From: Amblyomma americanum
Lineage: Eukaryota; Arthropoda; Arachnida; Ixodida; Ixodidae
Length of the DNA stretch: 64,000 nucleotides
Direction: 5' to 3'
Assembly: GCF_052857255.1 (NCBI RefSeq)
Contig: NC_135506.1
Coordinates: forward strand, 76,403,056-76,467,055
This document shows positions 1 through 8,690 of this stretch, one piece after another. Each line of letters starts with the position of its first letter. The first letter of the stretch is position 1. Position numbers and translations under genes: made by a program. The notes under the pieces were generated by a model. That model was given only the letters and a program-made list of their open reading frames with translations. It had not been told where the DNA came from and searched no databases.

Positions 1-535
1 CCTCAAAATGCGCGCGCTTTCGAGAAGCCTGCAGGCAAAGCAACGCCGCCAGTGCACGTCGGCGCAGCGGCGTTGCTCCTGTGGCTGGGTACAACTAGTG
101 GCGCATGCGCAGTGGTGACTACGGACGCTTACCCGAAATGCTCCGCTGACTAGCCTAGCGTAGCTTTCGCTACAAAACCAATTCTCATTTTTAAGAACGT
201 TAGCTTTTACTGCTCGCATTCGAACGGTTTTTTGTCCGACCGATAATTCAAGATCATGGCCGGTTGTGTAATCAAATTGCTTCAGCATCGCGACACCCTC
301 ATCACGTGACCGTTCGCCCACAGTCATGGTACCGGCACGGAAAGGTAACCGCTTTTTGAAATTTTAAAAACTGAAAAGGATATTACGATGGCCTACATGC
401 GTTTTAAAAATGAAGGATGCTAACAGTATTATTAAACAAGTTTATTAAATATTTGTTAACCATCCTGGTAGTTAGCATGCCTTGGCTGTATTCTGATGTA
501 CTATGCCGCCGACAATGCTATTCCAAAAAAAAAGG
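1..535. repeat. Foldback (long inverted repeat) element, fragment 0
   Basis: This is a partial copy of the palindromic family also found at 35319-35943 and 38936-39880. Bases 10-75 contain the GAAGCCTGCAGGCAAAGCAAC stretch that lies near the centre of the other copies. Bases 345-535 match the right arm of the other copies: GGTAAC, then a TTCGAAATTCTAAAACTGA-like stretch, then CTGATGTACTATGCCGCCGACAATGC. The copy is cut by the window edge on the left. On the right it stops in an A-run and G-run just before a SINE. Bases 110-340 do not match the other copies and may be an insertion. No open frame is meaningful here. Confidence 0.55.
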
Positions 536-579
536 GGGGGGGGGGTGGTTAACCTTCCGCAAAAGGTGCAAGGAATACC

Positions 580-885
580 CCGCCGCGGTGGCTCAGTGGT
601 TACAGTGCTCGGCAACTTATCCGGAGTTTTCGGGTTTGAACCCGACCACGGCGGCCGCGTTTTGATGGAGGCGAAACGCTAAGGCGCCCGTGTGCGATGC
701 GATGTTAGTGCAAGTTAAAGATCCCCAGGTGGTCGAAATTATTCCGGAGCCCTCCACTACGGCATCTCTTTCTTCTTTCACCCCTTCTTTTATCCCTTGC
801 CTTACCGCGCGGTTCAAGTGTCAGCCGAGATGTGAGACAGATACTGCGCCATTTCCTTTCCCAAAAACTAATTTCCACTTGCAGT
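580..885 (+). mobile_element. tRNA-derived SINE, near full length (Ruka-like)
   Basis: The 5' head is tRNA-like. It has a pol III A box TGGCTCAGTGG at 589-599 and a B-box-like GGGTTTGAACCC at 632-643, followed by the GCGGCCGCGTTTTGATGGAG junction. The body carries the block CCCAGGTGGTCGAAATTATT, then CCTCCACTACGGCATCTC, and near the end GTGAGACAGATACTGCGCC. The same body blocks recur at 4773-4965, 5652-5712, 47925-48100 and 58975-59208. This matches the Ruka-type SINEs known in ticks. Such elements are transcribed by pol III and mobilised by LINE proteins. The 3' boundary is approximate. Confidence 0.85.
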
Positions 886-2340
886 TGCTCACCAACGACA
901 CCTACATGAAAGCAAGATTGAGGTGTCCACTGACCCAGGGAGCGAGTTGTGCGCCTTTCCTTTCGTGAAAATGAACGGCCTCTACAACGTTGTCAAGGCC
1001 AGTGACTGCCGCTCACTGGAGGCGACCGCCTCTCAGCGACCGCAGAGGCCTCTGCTCTTAGCAGCGGCTTGACAGTGCGTCAGCACTTTCTGCAGCGGCG
1101 CGTCTTTTCCACTCGCTGTTCACTTCGCCACGGTCAGCTGCTCGGTTTGGTCCAAACGCCGTGGAGAGCGCTACAATATGGTAGCGTGCGAGTGCCGTCA
1201 CGTGGTTTTTTTTTTTCATATTTCGGGGACTTCTTTAGATGTAGGTGAAAAGGACCCCGTAGGAGGTACGATGCTACAATAAACTAGATCGGTTGTTTCT
1301 AAACCTGCTCTACAACCTAACATAACGCTCTTGGGATTGAAATGAATATTTGAGAAGTTGCATAGTTCATCTTAGCTAATTAAACAACTAAGTGCAATAT
1401 AAAATATATTAAAATATATTCTGAGGAGCGCCACATGATATCAAACTGTATATCCTTGGTTTCAGCTGCCTGCGGTTTGCGGTTTTTTTTAATCCTTGGT
1501 TTAAGTTACGTCAAACCCCTTTGTATATAGAACGGCTGTCGAGAGCGTATAGCCGAACTGCCATGGACGTGTTTCAGACGCTTAGCAAGCGTGTTTGCTC
1601 TTCGCTTGAATTCCAGGGTTAGCCAAGTTAAGCCACTACCAATTTTTTTCTGTCCTGTTGATGAATAGAAAATTAGTAGCGTAAGAATATTGCTTGAAAT
1701 ATGTTATATTAGAAAGTATAAAAAAGATATTTACATGATACCGATAGCGCTCAGTCTTAAAAATTGTTAGACTACTAGTATGCCAGTAAGCAACACAACC
1801 CCCCCCCCCCAAAAAAAAATAAAAAAAATTACCGTTTGCTGCTTATTGTCTCATGTATGAGACATAGAGAAGCGAAATGGCATTAGTTCCATTCATATAT
1901 GCTTCCCTTCAAAGCGATTTCTGTGTGATATAGCGAAGTACCCGCAGAAGTAATTATTAATTACATAAAGGCACATATTTTATTGACGTTCACTCTAATC
2001 GCTTCCCCAAGATCTTGCATCTGATCCTGGTATCAGGGAAGTTTTTTTTTTCCCTCGGGCTTCTTGTTTGTTTTGAGATTCTTTAATTACATTTGTTCTC
2101 TGAACACTAAAAGTGGAAGGTAAGCGGAACTAAATAAAAAACATCAGTGCAGAGCAGCAAAAATGAAACGTTTTTTTTTAGCCTCGAATACCTTGCCCAT
2201 TCGAGCGCGTCCGGTGGTTTGTTTCCAAAAACAGCGCTTGCACACATCATTTCGATTAAGTTGAGCGTGTGACGGAATCCCGTCCGGCCGGGAGCGTACA
2301 TTTGAAAAAAATGTAAGAGACGCCGAGCAGTGAAAAAAGG
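886..2340. other. Non-coding stretch, no recognisable gene
   Basis: No supported gene is seen here. There is a moderately GC-rich patch at 1000-1190. The rest is AT-rich with homopolymer runs (T at 1208-1217, C at 1801-1810 followed by an A-run) and scattered stops in all frames. The small minus-strand frame at 2107-2367 overlaps the Penelope-like 3' region and is not a separate gene. Confidence 0.6.
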
Positions 2341-2348
2341 GTTCGTTC

Positions 2349-2397
2349 TTGACGTTTCGGCTTCCACACGGAAGCCTTGTTCACAATGAATTCATCG
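2349..2397 (-). ncRNA. Hammerhead-ribozyme-like motif downstream of Penelope-like element
   Basis: Read on the minus strand, a perfect 7-bp stem GGCTTCC-GTGT-GGAAGCC is followed directly by GAAAC and GTC. This is the stem II, GAAA box and cleavage-site arrangement of hammerhead ribozymes, which are known in the terminal regions of Penelope-like elements. The CUGANGA box expected just upstream is degenerate here (ATTGTGA before ACAAGG), so self-cleavage is doubtful. It lies about 20 bp beyond the stop of the RT/GIY-YIG frame, in the expected terminal region. A better-preserved second copy is at 36795-36840. Confidence 0.45.
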
Positions 2398-2412
2398 CCA
2401 AACAAGGGTCGT

Positions 2413-3699
2413 TTAAATATGATTGAATAATCGCCGCAAGGAGCGTGCGTATATCGGGTGTAGATTGCCGTCGTTCCGGTTTAACGTGTGTGACGTAGTT
2501 CGTACGAGTAGGGATTCCAGATGAAGTCGTGATGCTGCTACTTTTTCGGTAGCGATGATCCTTGCCTTGTCACAGTCAATGTTGTGGCCATTCACGACGG
2601 CATGCTCCGCTAAGGCGTTGCGAGTGTTTTCATTTTTTACGCCCCGAGCGTGCTGCTGCAATCGCTTCCGGTAGTTCCCAGTTTCCCCGACATACACACC
2701 GTTGCAGTCTGCGCAGGGGATTTCGTAGACAACTCCGGGGAACCTTTCCTTTGGCAGTGTGTCCCTCACCTTCACAAGCTGATGGCGCATCTTTTTGGCC
2801 GGGACATGTGCCACCTGCACGTCATATTCGCGTAGGAGACGTGCCAGGCATTCACTTGTACCCGGGACGTACGGCACAGAAGCCCGTTTCCTGAGCGGAG
2901 GGCGGGCGTCCGGTTGTCCTTGTTTTGCCAACTGACGTTCTACCGCGTCGATGAAGCGCCTAGGGTATCCACAGCTTCTGAGGTCATCCCGTACCTTTTT
3001 CGCGTCCAGGGTCGCATCCTCGGGCCTTGTGCACAACCTTTTCGCACGCTGCAATAGCGTGCTAACAACGGCTCTCTTATGGCTGGCAGGGTGCACTGAG
3101 TTGAAATATAGGCAGCGGCCAGTGTGCGTCTCCTTTCGATATACGCTGAAAGATAGACCCTGGCCTTCCTGTGAAACAAAGACGTCAAGGAATGGCAGTC
3201 TGCCGTCCAATTCTTCTTCTATAGTAAACTGAATGGCTCTTTCCAGGCTGTTAAGAAGAAAGGGAATTTTAATGAAAGAAAGGCGGAGAGGTCGGCCGGT
3301 GGTAACAGGGCCCTGGCCTGCTACTCCACCCAGGCTGTTAAGATGGTCCAGAAACATGCTCACCACGCCTTTTTGGATGATGCAGAAGCAGTCGTCGATG
3401 TAGCGGAAAAATACCTTCGGGGAAGGGACAAAGGAGGCCAACGCCCGCTGTTCCAGCTTTTCCATGGTGAGATTGGCAGCCGTAAGCGAAACTGAGGCGC
3501 CCATGGGGGTCCCGTGTACCTGTTTGTGAAAATTGGCCATGAAAACGAAGTATGCGTTCTTTAGGCAGAAGTCTAGAAGCCTGCGCAGGTCCGGTACGTC
3601 TATCGGTGGTCGTTTCGGCAAAGTAACATCAGCCTCGAGGGCAGTGGTGCAAACGATGACAGCAAGGTCTATCGGGACGCTCGTGAACAGGAACGTCAA
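2413..3699 (-). CDS. Penelope-like RT (palm/thumb) plus GIY-YIG nuclease, open remnant
   Basis: This 428-residue frame starts inside the RT domain. VSFDVP and LFTSVP mark RT motif A, split by a frameshift near 3700. HGTPMGASVS (residues 62-71) is the template/primer-grip region, and FRYIDD (residues 98-103) holds the catalytic aspartates. SFIKIPFLLNSL and GRLPFLDV follow. The C-terminal third is a GIY-YIG domain: VVYEIPCADC at 323-332, GVYVGETG at 335-342, YRKRLQQH, then a histidine/cysteine cluster and HLESLL near 393, which supplies the usual glutamate. The CADC...H...H...C pattern fits the zinc-finger-like insert of this family. There is no stop within 1.28 kb, so the copy is fairly young. 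The methionine at 3699 is internal, not the true start. Confidence 0.8.
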   Translation of the reverse strand: MTFLFTSVPIDLAVIVCTTALEADVTLPKRPPIDVPDLRRLLDFCLKNAYFVFMANFHKQVHGTPMGASVSLTAANLTMEKLEQRALASFVPSPKVFFRYIDDCFCIIQKGVVSMFLDHLNSLGGVAGQGPVTTGRPLRLSFIKIPFLLNSLERAIQFTIEEELDGRLPFLDVFVSQEGQGLSFSVYRKETHTGRCLYFNSVHPASHKRAVVSTLLQRAKRLCTRPEDATLDAKKVRDDLRSCGYPRRFIDAVERQLAKQGQPDARPPLRKRASVPYVPGTSECLARLLREYDVQVAHVPAKKMRHQLVKVRDTLPKERFPGVVYEIPCADCNGVYVGETGNYRKRLQQHARGVKNENTRNALAEHAVVNGHNIDCDKARIIATEKVAASRLHLESLLVRTTSHTLNRNDGNLHPIYARSLRRLFNHI

Positions 3700-4112
3700 A
3701 CGACACCATCACCTCATCTTCATCGATTGAAGTGCTGCGGTTCTTCTCGACAAAGTCGAACGAATTGCGGACGTGACTGGGACTCTGGCCAACTAGCGGA
3801 GAAAGGACCTGGTGCAAGAACTTCGAGAGGTTATGAAGGGGGAGCGATTGCAATCCACGATGGGGCGCAAAGGAACGTCTGGCTTGTGGATATTGGGCAA
3901 TCCATAGAAAGCAGGCGCGGATCCATTGTGGCTAAGCAGTTTGTAGTAGAGAGCTTTTTGGTTCGGAGGAACGGCCAGAAAACGTCGGACAGCAGCTTTT
4001 GGAATTCTCTTTCCAGCTTTAGTGTCGGATCCTTCTTGAGGCGGACATAGGTTTCACCGTCTTCCAGAAGAGATGGCACTTCTTTTCATAGCATCTTCTT
4101 TTCATAGTCAGC
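3629..4112 (-). pseudogene. Frameshifted N-terminal half of the Penelope-like RT
   Basis: Two overlapping minus frames carry the missing upstream part. The frame at 3831-4079 reads DGETYVRLKKDPTLKLEREF. The frame at 3629-3853 reads LHNLSKFLHQVLSPLVGQSP and then DEVMVSFDVP. Between them the PLRPIVDC motif of Penelope RTs is visible only by changing frame near 3850. A second shift near 3700 joins this to the long downstream frame. At least two indels therefore separate the copy from an intact RT. Confidence 0.7.
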
Positions 4113-4115
4113 ATT

Positions 4116-4772
4116 TCGATTGCTCAATTCTAGCAAAACTCTTTAAAAAGCTGAAAAAGCCAGCTAGCGCTTCATGCAATTTCTCAATGCCAGTCAGCTT
4201 ATACGTTTCCTGGTAAGTCACTGGAATTATACTGCGCGCCGCCTCCGACCGTGCAATCAGAACGGGCACATACCTAGCGCCCCGGCACGGAACGCGTAGG
4301 AAACAATTTTTGATTCTCTCTAGCGTTGCTAGATGGCGCCACATGTTTCTGCGTCGACGTTAGAAATGGAGGCGCTCTATTAGTTTTCTTTCGGATGCTT
4401 GTTAGGAATGCAATTCTTGCCAGTAAATCTAATCGACGTCCGTAACGCTGCTAAATGCTTTCGGCTGCCTCCGTGCCAAAGACGCAACGAAGGGGCCGGC
4501 GTGGGCATGTGGGACACACTAGCATCGCATCGGTTCTCGCCGTTTTCAACTTCGTATAGCCGTCAGTAGTCATTGTGGAGTCTGCTTTGAGAGTGTTTTC
4601 TTCAAATAAAGCAGCATTCCTTTTGAGGCACTATCCTGACCAATACAGGAGTGACAGTGTAACCGTTTTTTTTTGAAGATCACCAGTGAGGGATAGTTGT
4701 TGCTTGTACTACAAAATATTTTAGAGCGGTATGTGGGATTTGTCGCTCAGAAACGTCGCTTGGTCTCCAGGG
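4116..4772. other. Intergenic, no gene recognised
   Basis: The stretch between the Penelope-like element and the next SINE contains one 78-codon minus frame (4108-4344) with no recognisable motif. Nothing else is supported. Confidence 0.5.
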
Positions 4773-4965
4773 AACGCCGTAGTGGAGGGCTTCGGATTAA
4801 TTTAGGGAGCGTGGGATCCTTAACATCCACAAGCATAGCGCAGTGCACTGGAATTTTTCCATTTCTCCTCTATCGAAATGTGGCCGCCGCGGCAAGCATT
4901 CCATCCCGACACGTAAGGCCCAGTAGACGAACTCCAAAATCACTCCGGCACTACGGCGGGTAATG
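4773..4965 (-). mobile_element. Diverged tRNA-derived SINE copy
   Basis: On the minus strand, from 4965 downward, the sequence follows the order of the SINE at 580-885: CCCGCCGTAGTGCCGGAGTG, a head region, GCGGCCACATTTCGATAGAG, the GTGCACTGCGCTATG body, and a final CCCTCCACTACGGCGTTCC. Divergence is higher than in the other copies and the internal promoter is degraded. Confidence 0.6.
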
Positions 4966-5289
4966 ATTTGTAATATAGTGATTACTGACAAGGCTAAGCT
5001 ATTTCGCTAATCGATAAACTGCTTCAAGCCAATCAGGGATTGTTGTCAGAATCACAATATCAAAGACCTTGCAAGCGCAAGGTAAGGGTTCCGAAGTCAG
5101 GGCGTCTGAGTTGGGCAATGTCGACGCTGCGTTCCTGCTCCTTGCTGTTTCAGTGAGACTGAGTTTTTGGGAAGCTACAAAGCTCATCTGCGTCGCGGGT
5201 TGTGGCATCCATTGACGAATAATAGCATCAATTACTATTTTTGTTACGAAAACAATAAGCGTGGCAGTCATCATCAGTAACGCCAGCCT

Positions 5290-6515
5290 GACTGCGCCCA
5301 CTGCAGGACAAAGGCCTCTATCATGTCTTTCTAATTAACCTTGTTTTTTTTTGCCAGCGGCGGCCACCGTATCCCCGCAAACTTTTTTTATCTCATCCGC
5401 CCACGCAACTTCCTGCCACTTCCTGCTACGCTTGCCTACTCTTGGAATCCTGTCCATTATTCATTAGGACCAGAGCTTATCTCGTCTTCGCATTACATGT
5501 CCTTCCCAAGCCCGTTTCTTTTTCGATATTTCGACTAGGATGTCATTAACAAGCGCACTTGTTCTTTTCCCCCACTCTACTCTCTTCCTGTATCCTAACA
5601 TTACACCTATCATTTTCCTTTCCATGGTGGAGAAGAAATGCAGAAGGCACCAGGGTTCTGTGCGACGTAAGTGCATGTTAACCGCAGGTGGTCGAAATTA
5701 TTTCGGAGCTCCAAGAGAAAAGTGTACAACAGCTGTATCTTAGCGGTACTCACCTGTGGGGCAGAAACGTGGAGTCTAACGAAAATGTTCAACTAAAATT
5801 GACGGCAACGCTGTCAGTTATGAAAAAAAAAGAGTAGTTATCAGCGTGCACCTCGACCGCGCCCAGAGTCAAGGTGAGAGTGAACGAAGAAATAGATAGA
5901 GGTTGCCGTACTGCAGGCATAGGTAAATTGCCGTTAATGTTCTGAGAGAACCTGCCAAGTGCACTCCATTTCAATCTTATTTTACTAGCTACTTCACTTT
6001 CGTGGTCGAAATCAGAGTACACAACAGCCTGCCCTAAGAAAGTGTATTCCCCTACCGACTCCGGCGCCTCACTACCAATCGTAAGCTGCTTTTCCCTTCC
6101 AAGACTGTTGAACATTACTTTGGTTTTCTACGTGTTAATTTTTTAAACCCACAGTACTGCTCTTCCTGTCTTACTCATTGATCATGTTTTCCAGTTCATA
6201 TTCTGAGGGACGTAGCAAGACAATGTCATACACGGATCCTGTAAACAGGCGGTTAATAGCATTATATATACCGTGTTTTCCTGCCTGGAACCCTTCCGTA
6301 TTGGAATTTTATTGCTGACTTTATGAAGGACTATGGTAGCTGTGCAGCCATAATAGATAGCTCCCAGTACATTACCATAAGACTCATCTACACACTGCAT
6401 CCGTAATGCCTGCTTCACTGCTGCGGTTTCTATTGACTTAAATGCTTTCTCGTAATCTATGAAGGCTATGAAGGTAGGTTGTATTCTCCACATTCCTCTA
6501 TCACCTTATTCATAT
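5290..6515 (-). pseudogene. RTE RT palm, thumb and C-terminal region, broken
   Basis: The palm reads NKVIEECGEYNLPTFIAFID followed by YEKAFKSIE, where KAFKS replaces the usual KAFDS. Next come AVKQALRMQCVDESYGNVLG and IPIRKGSRQ. The thumb reads GEYTFLGQAVV and SKIRLKWSALGRFSQNINGN. The C-terminal part reads MERKMIGVMLGYRKRVEW and AWEGHVMRRRDKLWS. The segment KVYNSCILAVLTCGAETWSL that should join thumb to C-terminus is missing on this strand and lies inverted at 5713-5830. The YADD motif is not visible, so the catalytic centre is lost. Confidence 0.7.
5652..5830 (+). repeat. Plus-strand block inside the minus RTE: SINE fragment plus inverted RTE thumb
   Basis: Bases 5652-5712 match the SINE body block (GTGCATGTTAACCGCAGGTG, then GTCGAAATTATTTCGGAGC). 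Bases 5713-5820 encode on the plus strand KRKVYNSC and LTCGAETWSLTKMFN, the RTE segment missing from the surrounding minus-strand copy. The block therefore looks like a local inversion joined to a SINE remnant, or an independent small insertion from another RTE copy. Confidence 0.6.
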
Positions 6516-6521
6516 TGTACT

Positions 6522-7048
6522 AAGGGAATACGTCTACATAGGGAAGGTAGTGCCCACTAATCCGGATCATGAAAGAGAAATAAATAGAGGAATAAAAATG
6601 GGGTGGAGCACATATGGCACGGTTTCTCAGATCATGAATGGCAATTTACCAGTATACCTCAAGAGAAAAGTATACAACAGCTCTGTCTTACCGGTCCTCA
6701 CCTGTGGGGCAGAAACGTGGAATCTAACGAAAAGGGTTCAGCTTAAGTTAAGGACAGCTCATCGAGCCATGGAAAGAAAAATGGCAGGTGTAGCGTCAAG
6801 AGGCCGGAAGCGGGCATAGTGGGTGAGGGAGCAAGGCAAGATAACCGCTGGTCCTTAAGGTTAACGGAGTGGATTCCAAGAGAAGGCAAGTGTAGCAGGG
6901 GGCGGCAGGAAGTTAGGTGGGCGGATGCGATCAAGACGTTTGCGGGGATACGGTGGCCGCAGCTGGAAAAGGAGAGGGTTAATTCAGAGACATGGTGGAG
7001 GCATTTGCCTTGCAGTTGGCGTAGTCAGGCTGAAGATGATGAGTAGTT
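6522..7048 (+). mobile_element. 5'-truncated RTE copy inserted antiparallel in the older RTE
   Basis: The plus strand reads EYVYIGKVVPTNPDHEREIN, IKMGWSTYGTVSQIMNGNLP, KRKVYNSSVLPVLTCGAETW and HRAMERKMAGVASRGRKR. After a frameshift near 6818 it continues EWIPREGKCSRGRQEVRWAD and ends with TWWRHLP and the CAGTTGGCGTAGTCAGGCTG 3' end plus a GATGATGAG tail. This is only the RT thumb and C-terminal region, the usual outcome of incomplete reverse transcription. It separates fingers from palm in the minus-strand RTE, so it arrived later. No clear target-site duplication was seen. Confidence 0.75.
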
Positions 7049-7085
7049 AACAAAATTCTGCCTGGCCACTTGGCTGATTGAAGTC

Positions 7086-8666
7086 TTAAGTTGTCCTGAC
7101 TCTAATTGTGATTACCTTTGTAAATATCATGTACGCAACGGACAGTAAGCTGATCGGTATGTACTTTTTCAAGTCCTTGACGTTTCCTTTCTTATTATTC
7201 TTATGGATTAAGAAGATGTTAGCGTTCTTCCAAGCTTCCGGTGCGCTCGAGGTCATAAGGCATTGCGTATGCACGGTGGCTAGTCTTTCTAGCGCAACCT
7301 CTTCACCGTTCAAGAGATCTGGCGCGATCTGATCCTGACTAGCTGTTTTCCCCTTTTTCATTGTTTTTAACTCTTCCTTTACTTCCTGTTTGGGTGCTGG
7401 CAAGATGTTCAATAGCGGTGCACTACATCCTCTCTTATTAACGTTGTGATTACTTCCGCTACTTTATAGATTTGTGTATAACTGTTAGGATATTCAAAAT
7501 ATGTTATCTATATTGCCTGTGGCATTGCCCTCCTTGTCTCTTGCGTAATTTTCTCTTAAACAGCTCTTGGGCAACAGGCGTTCTTTAGAGCATGCTCGAT
7601 TCTCTGCACACTATGCTTTGTGATATCGATTACCTGGCACTTATTGGTTTGCTTCGGTAGCTTTGCAAGTTCTATTCTGGGAGTTAGAAGCTTTCATGTT
7701 TGGTCGTTTGTTAACCGGTTCTATCGTCTCATGAGAGAGCTTGTCGGTATTCTGTCTAATGATCCTACCGCCTGCTTCTACTGTGCACATCATATACTGA
7801 TAGATGTGAGGCTATCGCTCATTACTTGAACATTAAGGTCGTCGTCGTTGGTTAGTCGAACACCTGGTCGGCAGCGACATTCTGAACTCCGCTATTTTCC
7901 ATCTTACCGCTAGCTGCTTGATGGGCTTCTTCCTCAATAGTTCATTTTGTTACCTCTTGAAGTCTAGGTTAATTCGAGACAGAAGCATTCTATCATCGCT
8001 ACAACAGCACACCTTTCCGGGGACCTCCACATCCTGCAAGATGCCAGGTGAGCGCGCAGTATAAAGTCTAATTCATTTTAGTATTGCCATTGGCTCTTTT
8101 CTACGTCCACTTCCTGTTCTCCCGTTTGCGGAAAAAGGTATTCAGGGTCCGAATATTATTTCACTTCGTGAGCACGACTAACAACTCCCCCTAGCTATCA
8201 CTAGAACCCACGCGATATTTGCCTACTGGCTTGTCTCCAGCCTACTTCTTGCCCACATTGGGATTGTTTTGACTTTGGTTATTGCCGATTCCACGTGTTC
8301 GTTGAAGCTTTAGACGATCTGGTCATCACGGCTGTACATAGGCACTTGCGCGTGCCCCAACTTCGGTTTGTGCTTCTTATTAAGATTAATTACAATAACA
8401 GCCACCCTGTCGTTAATGCTCCCGAATGCGTCTATATTTCCATCTATATCCTGATTAACGAGGAATCCCACAGCTGGTCATCGTCTTTCCGCTAATCCGT
8501 GATAGCATAGTACGTGTCCACTTTTTATCACAGTGAGGACCTCATAAGTACTTCTAGCCTCGCTAAGCCTTTTGTCATCCCATTTAGTGCCCGCTAGTTC
8601 CTCGAAGAGCACTGCTCGACTAGCCTCACTAGATAAGAATCTAGCGTTAAACGTTGCCAGTTTCAC
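7086..8666 (-). pseudogene. RTE endonuclease and RT fingers, broken
   Basis: The frame begins with MKLATFNARFLSSEASRAVL, the start of an AP-like endonuclease whose asparagine (TFNAR) is a catalytic-site residue. It continues with GTKWD, LSEARST and VLTVIKSGHVLCYHGLAERR. Degraded blocks follow, including DDQIV, FNEHVESAITKVKTIPMW and RMLLSRINLDFKR. The RT fingers read MKKGKTASQDQIAPDLLNG, APEAWKNANIFLIHK and KKYIPISLLSVAYMIFTKVI; the canonical KYRPISLL has I for R here. Several stops lie between 7850 and 8480. The frame breaks off near 7060 where the opposite-strand copy is inserted. Confidence 0.75.
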
Positions 8667-8690
8667 TTTCCAATGGAGGCCTTACAGTAC

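Larger units (their letters stand above)
2400..4115 (-). mobile_element. Penelope-like retroelement, 5'-truncated and frameshifted
   Basis: The minus strand encodes a reverse transcriptase followed by a GIY-YIG endonuclease, the domain order that defines Penelope-like elements. The N-terminal part (NADYEKKM at about 4112, then DGETYVRLKKDPT, then a broken PKIHKPDVPLRPIVDCNRSP block) is split over three frames. The frame then stays open from about 3699 to the stop at 2413. The hammerhead-like motif at 2349-2397 probably belongs to its terminal repeat. Upstream of about 4115 there is no match to the family, so the copy is 5'-truncated. No target-site duplication was recognised. Confidence 0.85.
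5268..8690 (-). mobile_element. RTE-type non-LTR retrotransposon, decayed, carrying insertions
   Basis: On the minus strand the order is AP-like endonuclease (8666 to about 7850), RT fingers (7412-7086), RT palm (about 6515-6182), thumb (6115-5900) and C-terminal region (5640-5290). It ends in the typical CTGCAGTGGGCGCAGTCAGG 3' sequence with a short TGATGATGA tail near 5268. That order and the lack of an RNase H domain fit the RTE group. The element is interrupted by an opposite-strand RTE copy (6522-7048) and by a small plus-strand block (5652-5830). Without these it is about 2.7 kb. All domains contain frameshifts or stops. Confidence 0.8.
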
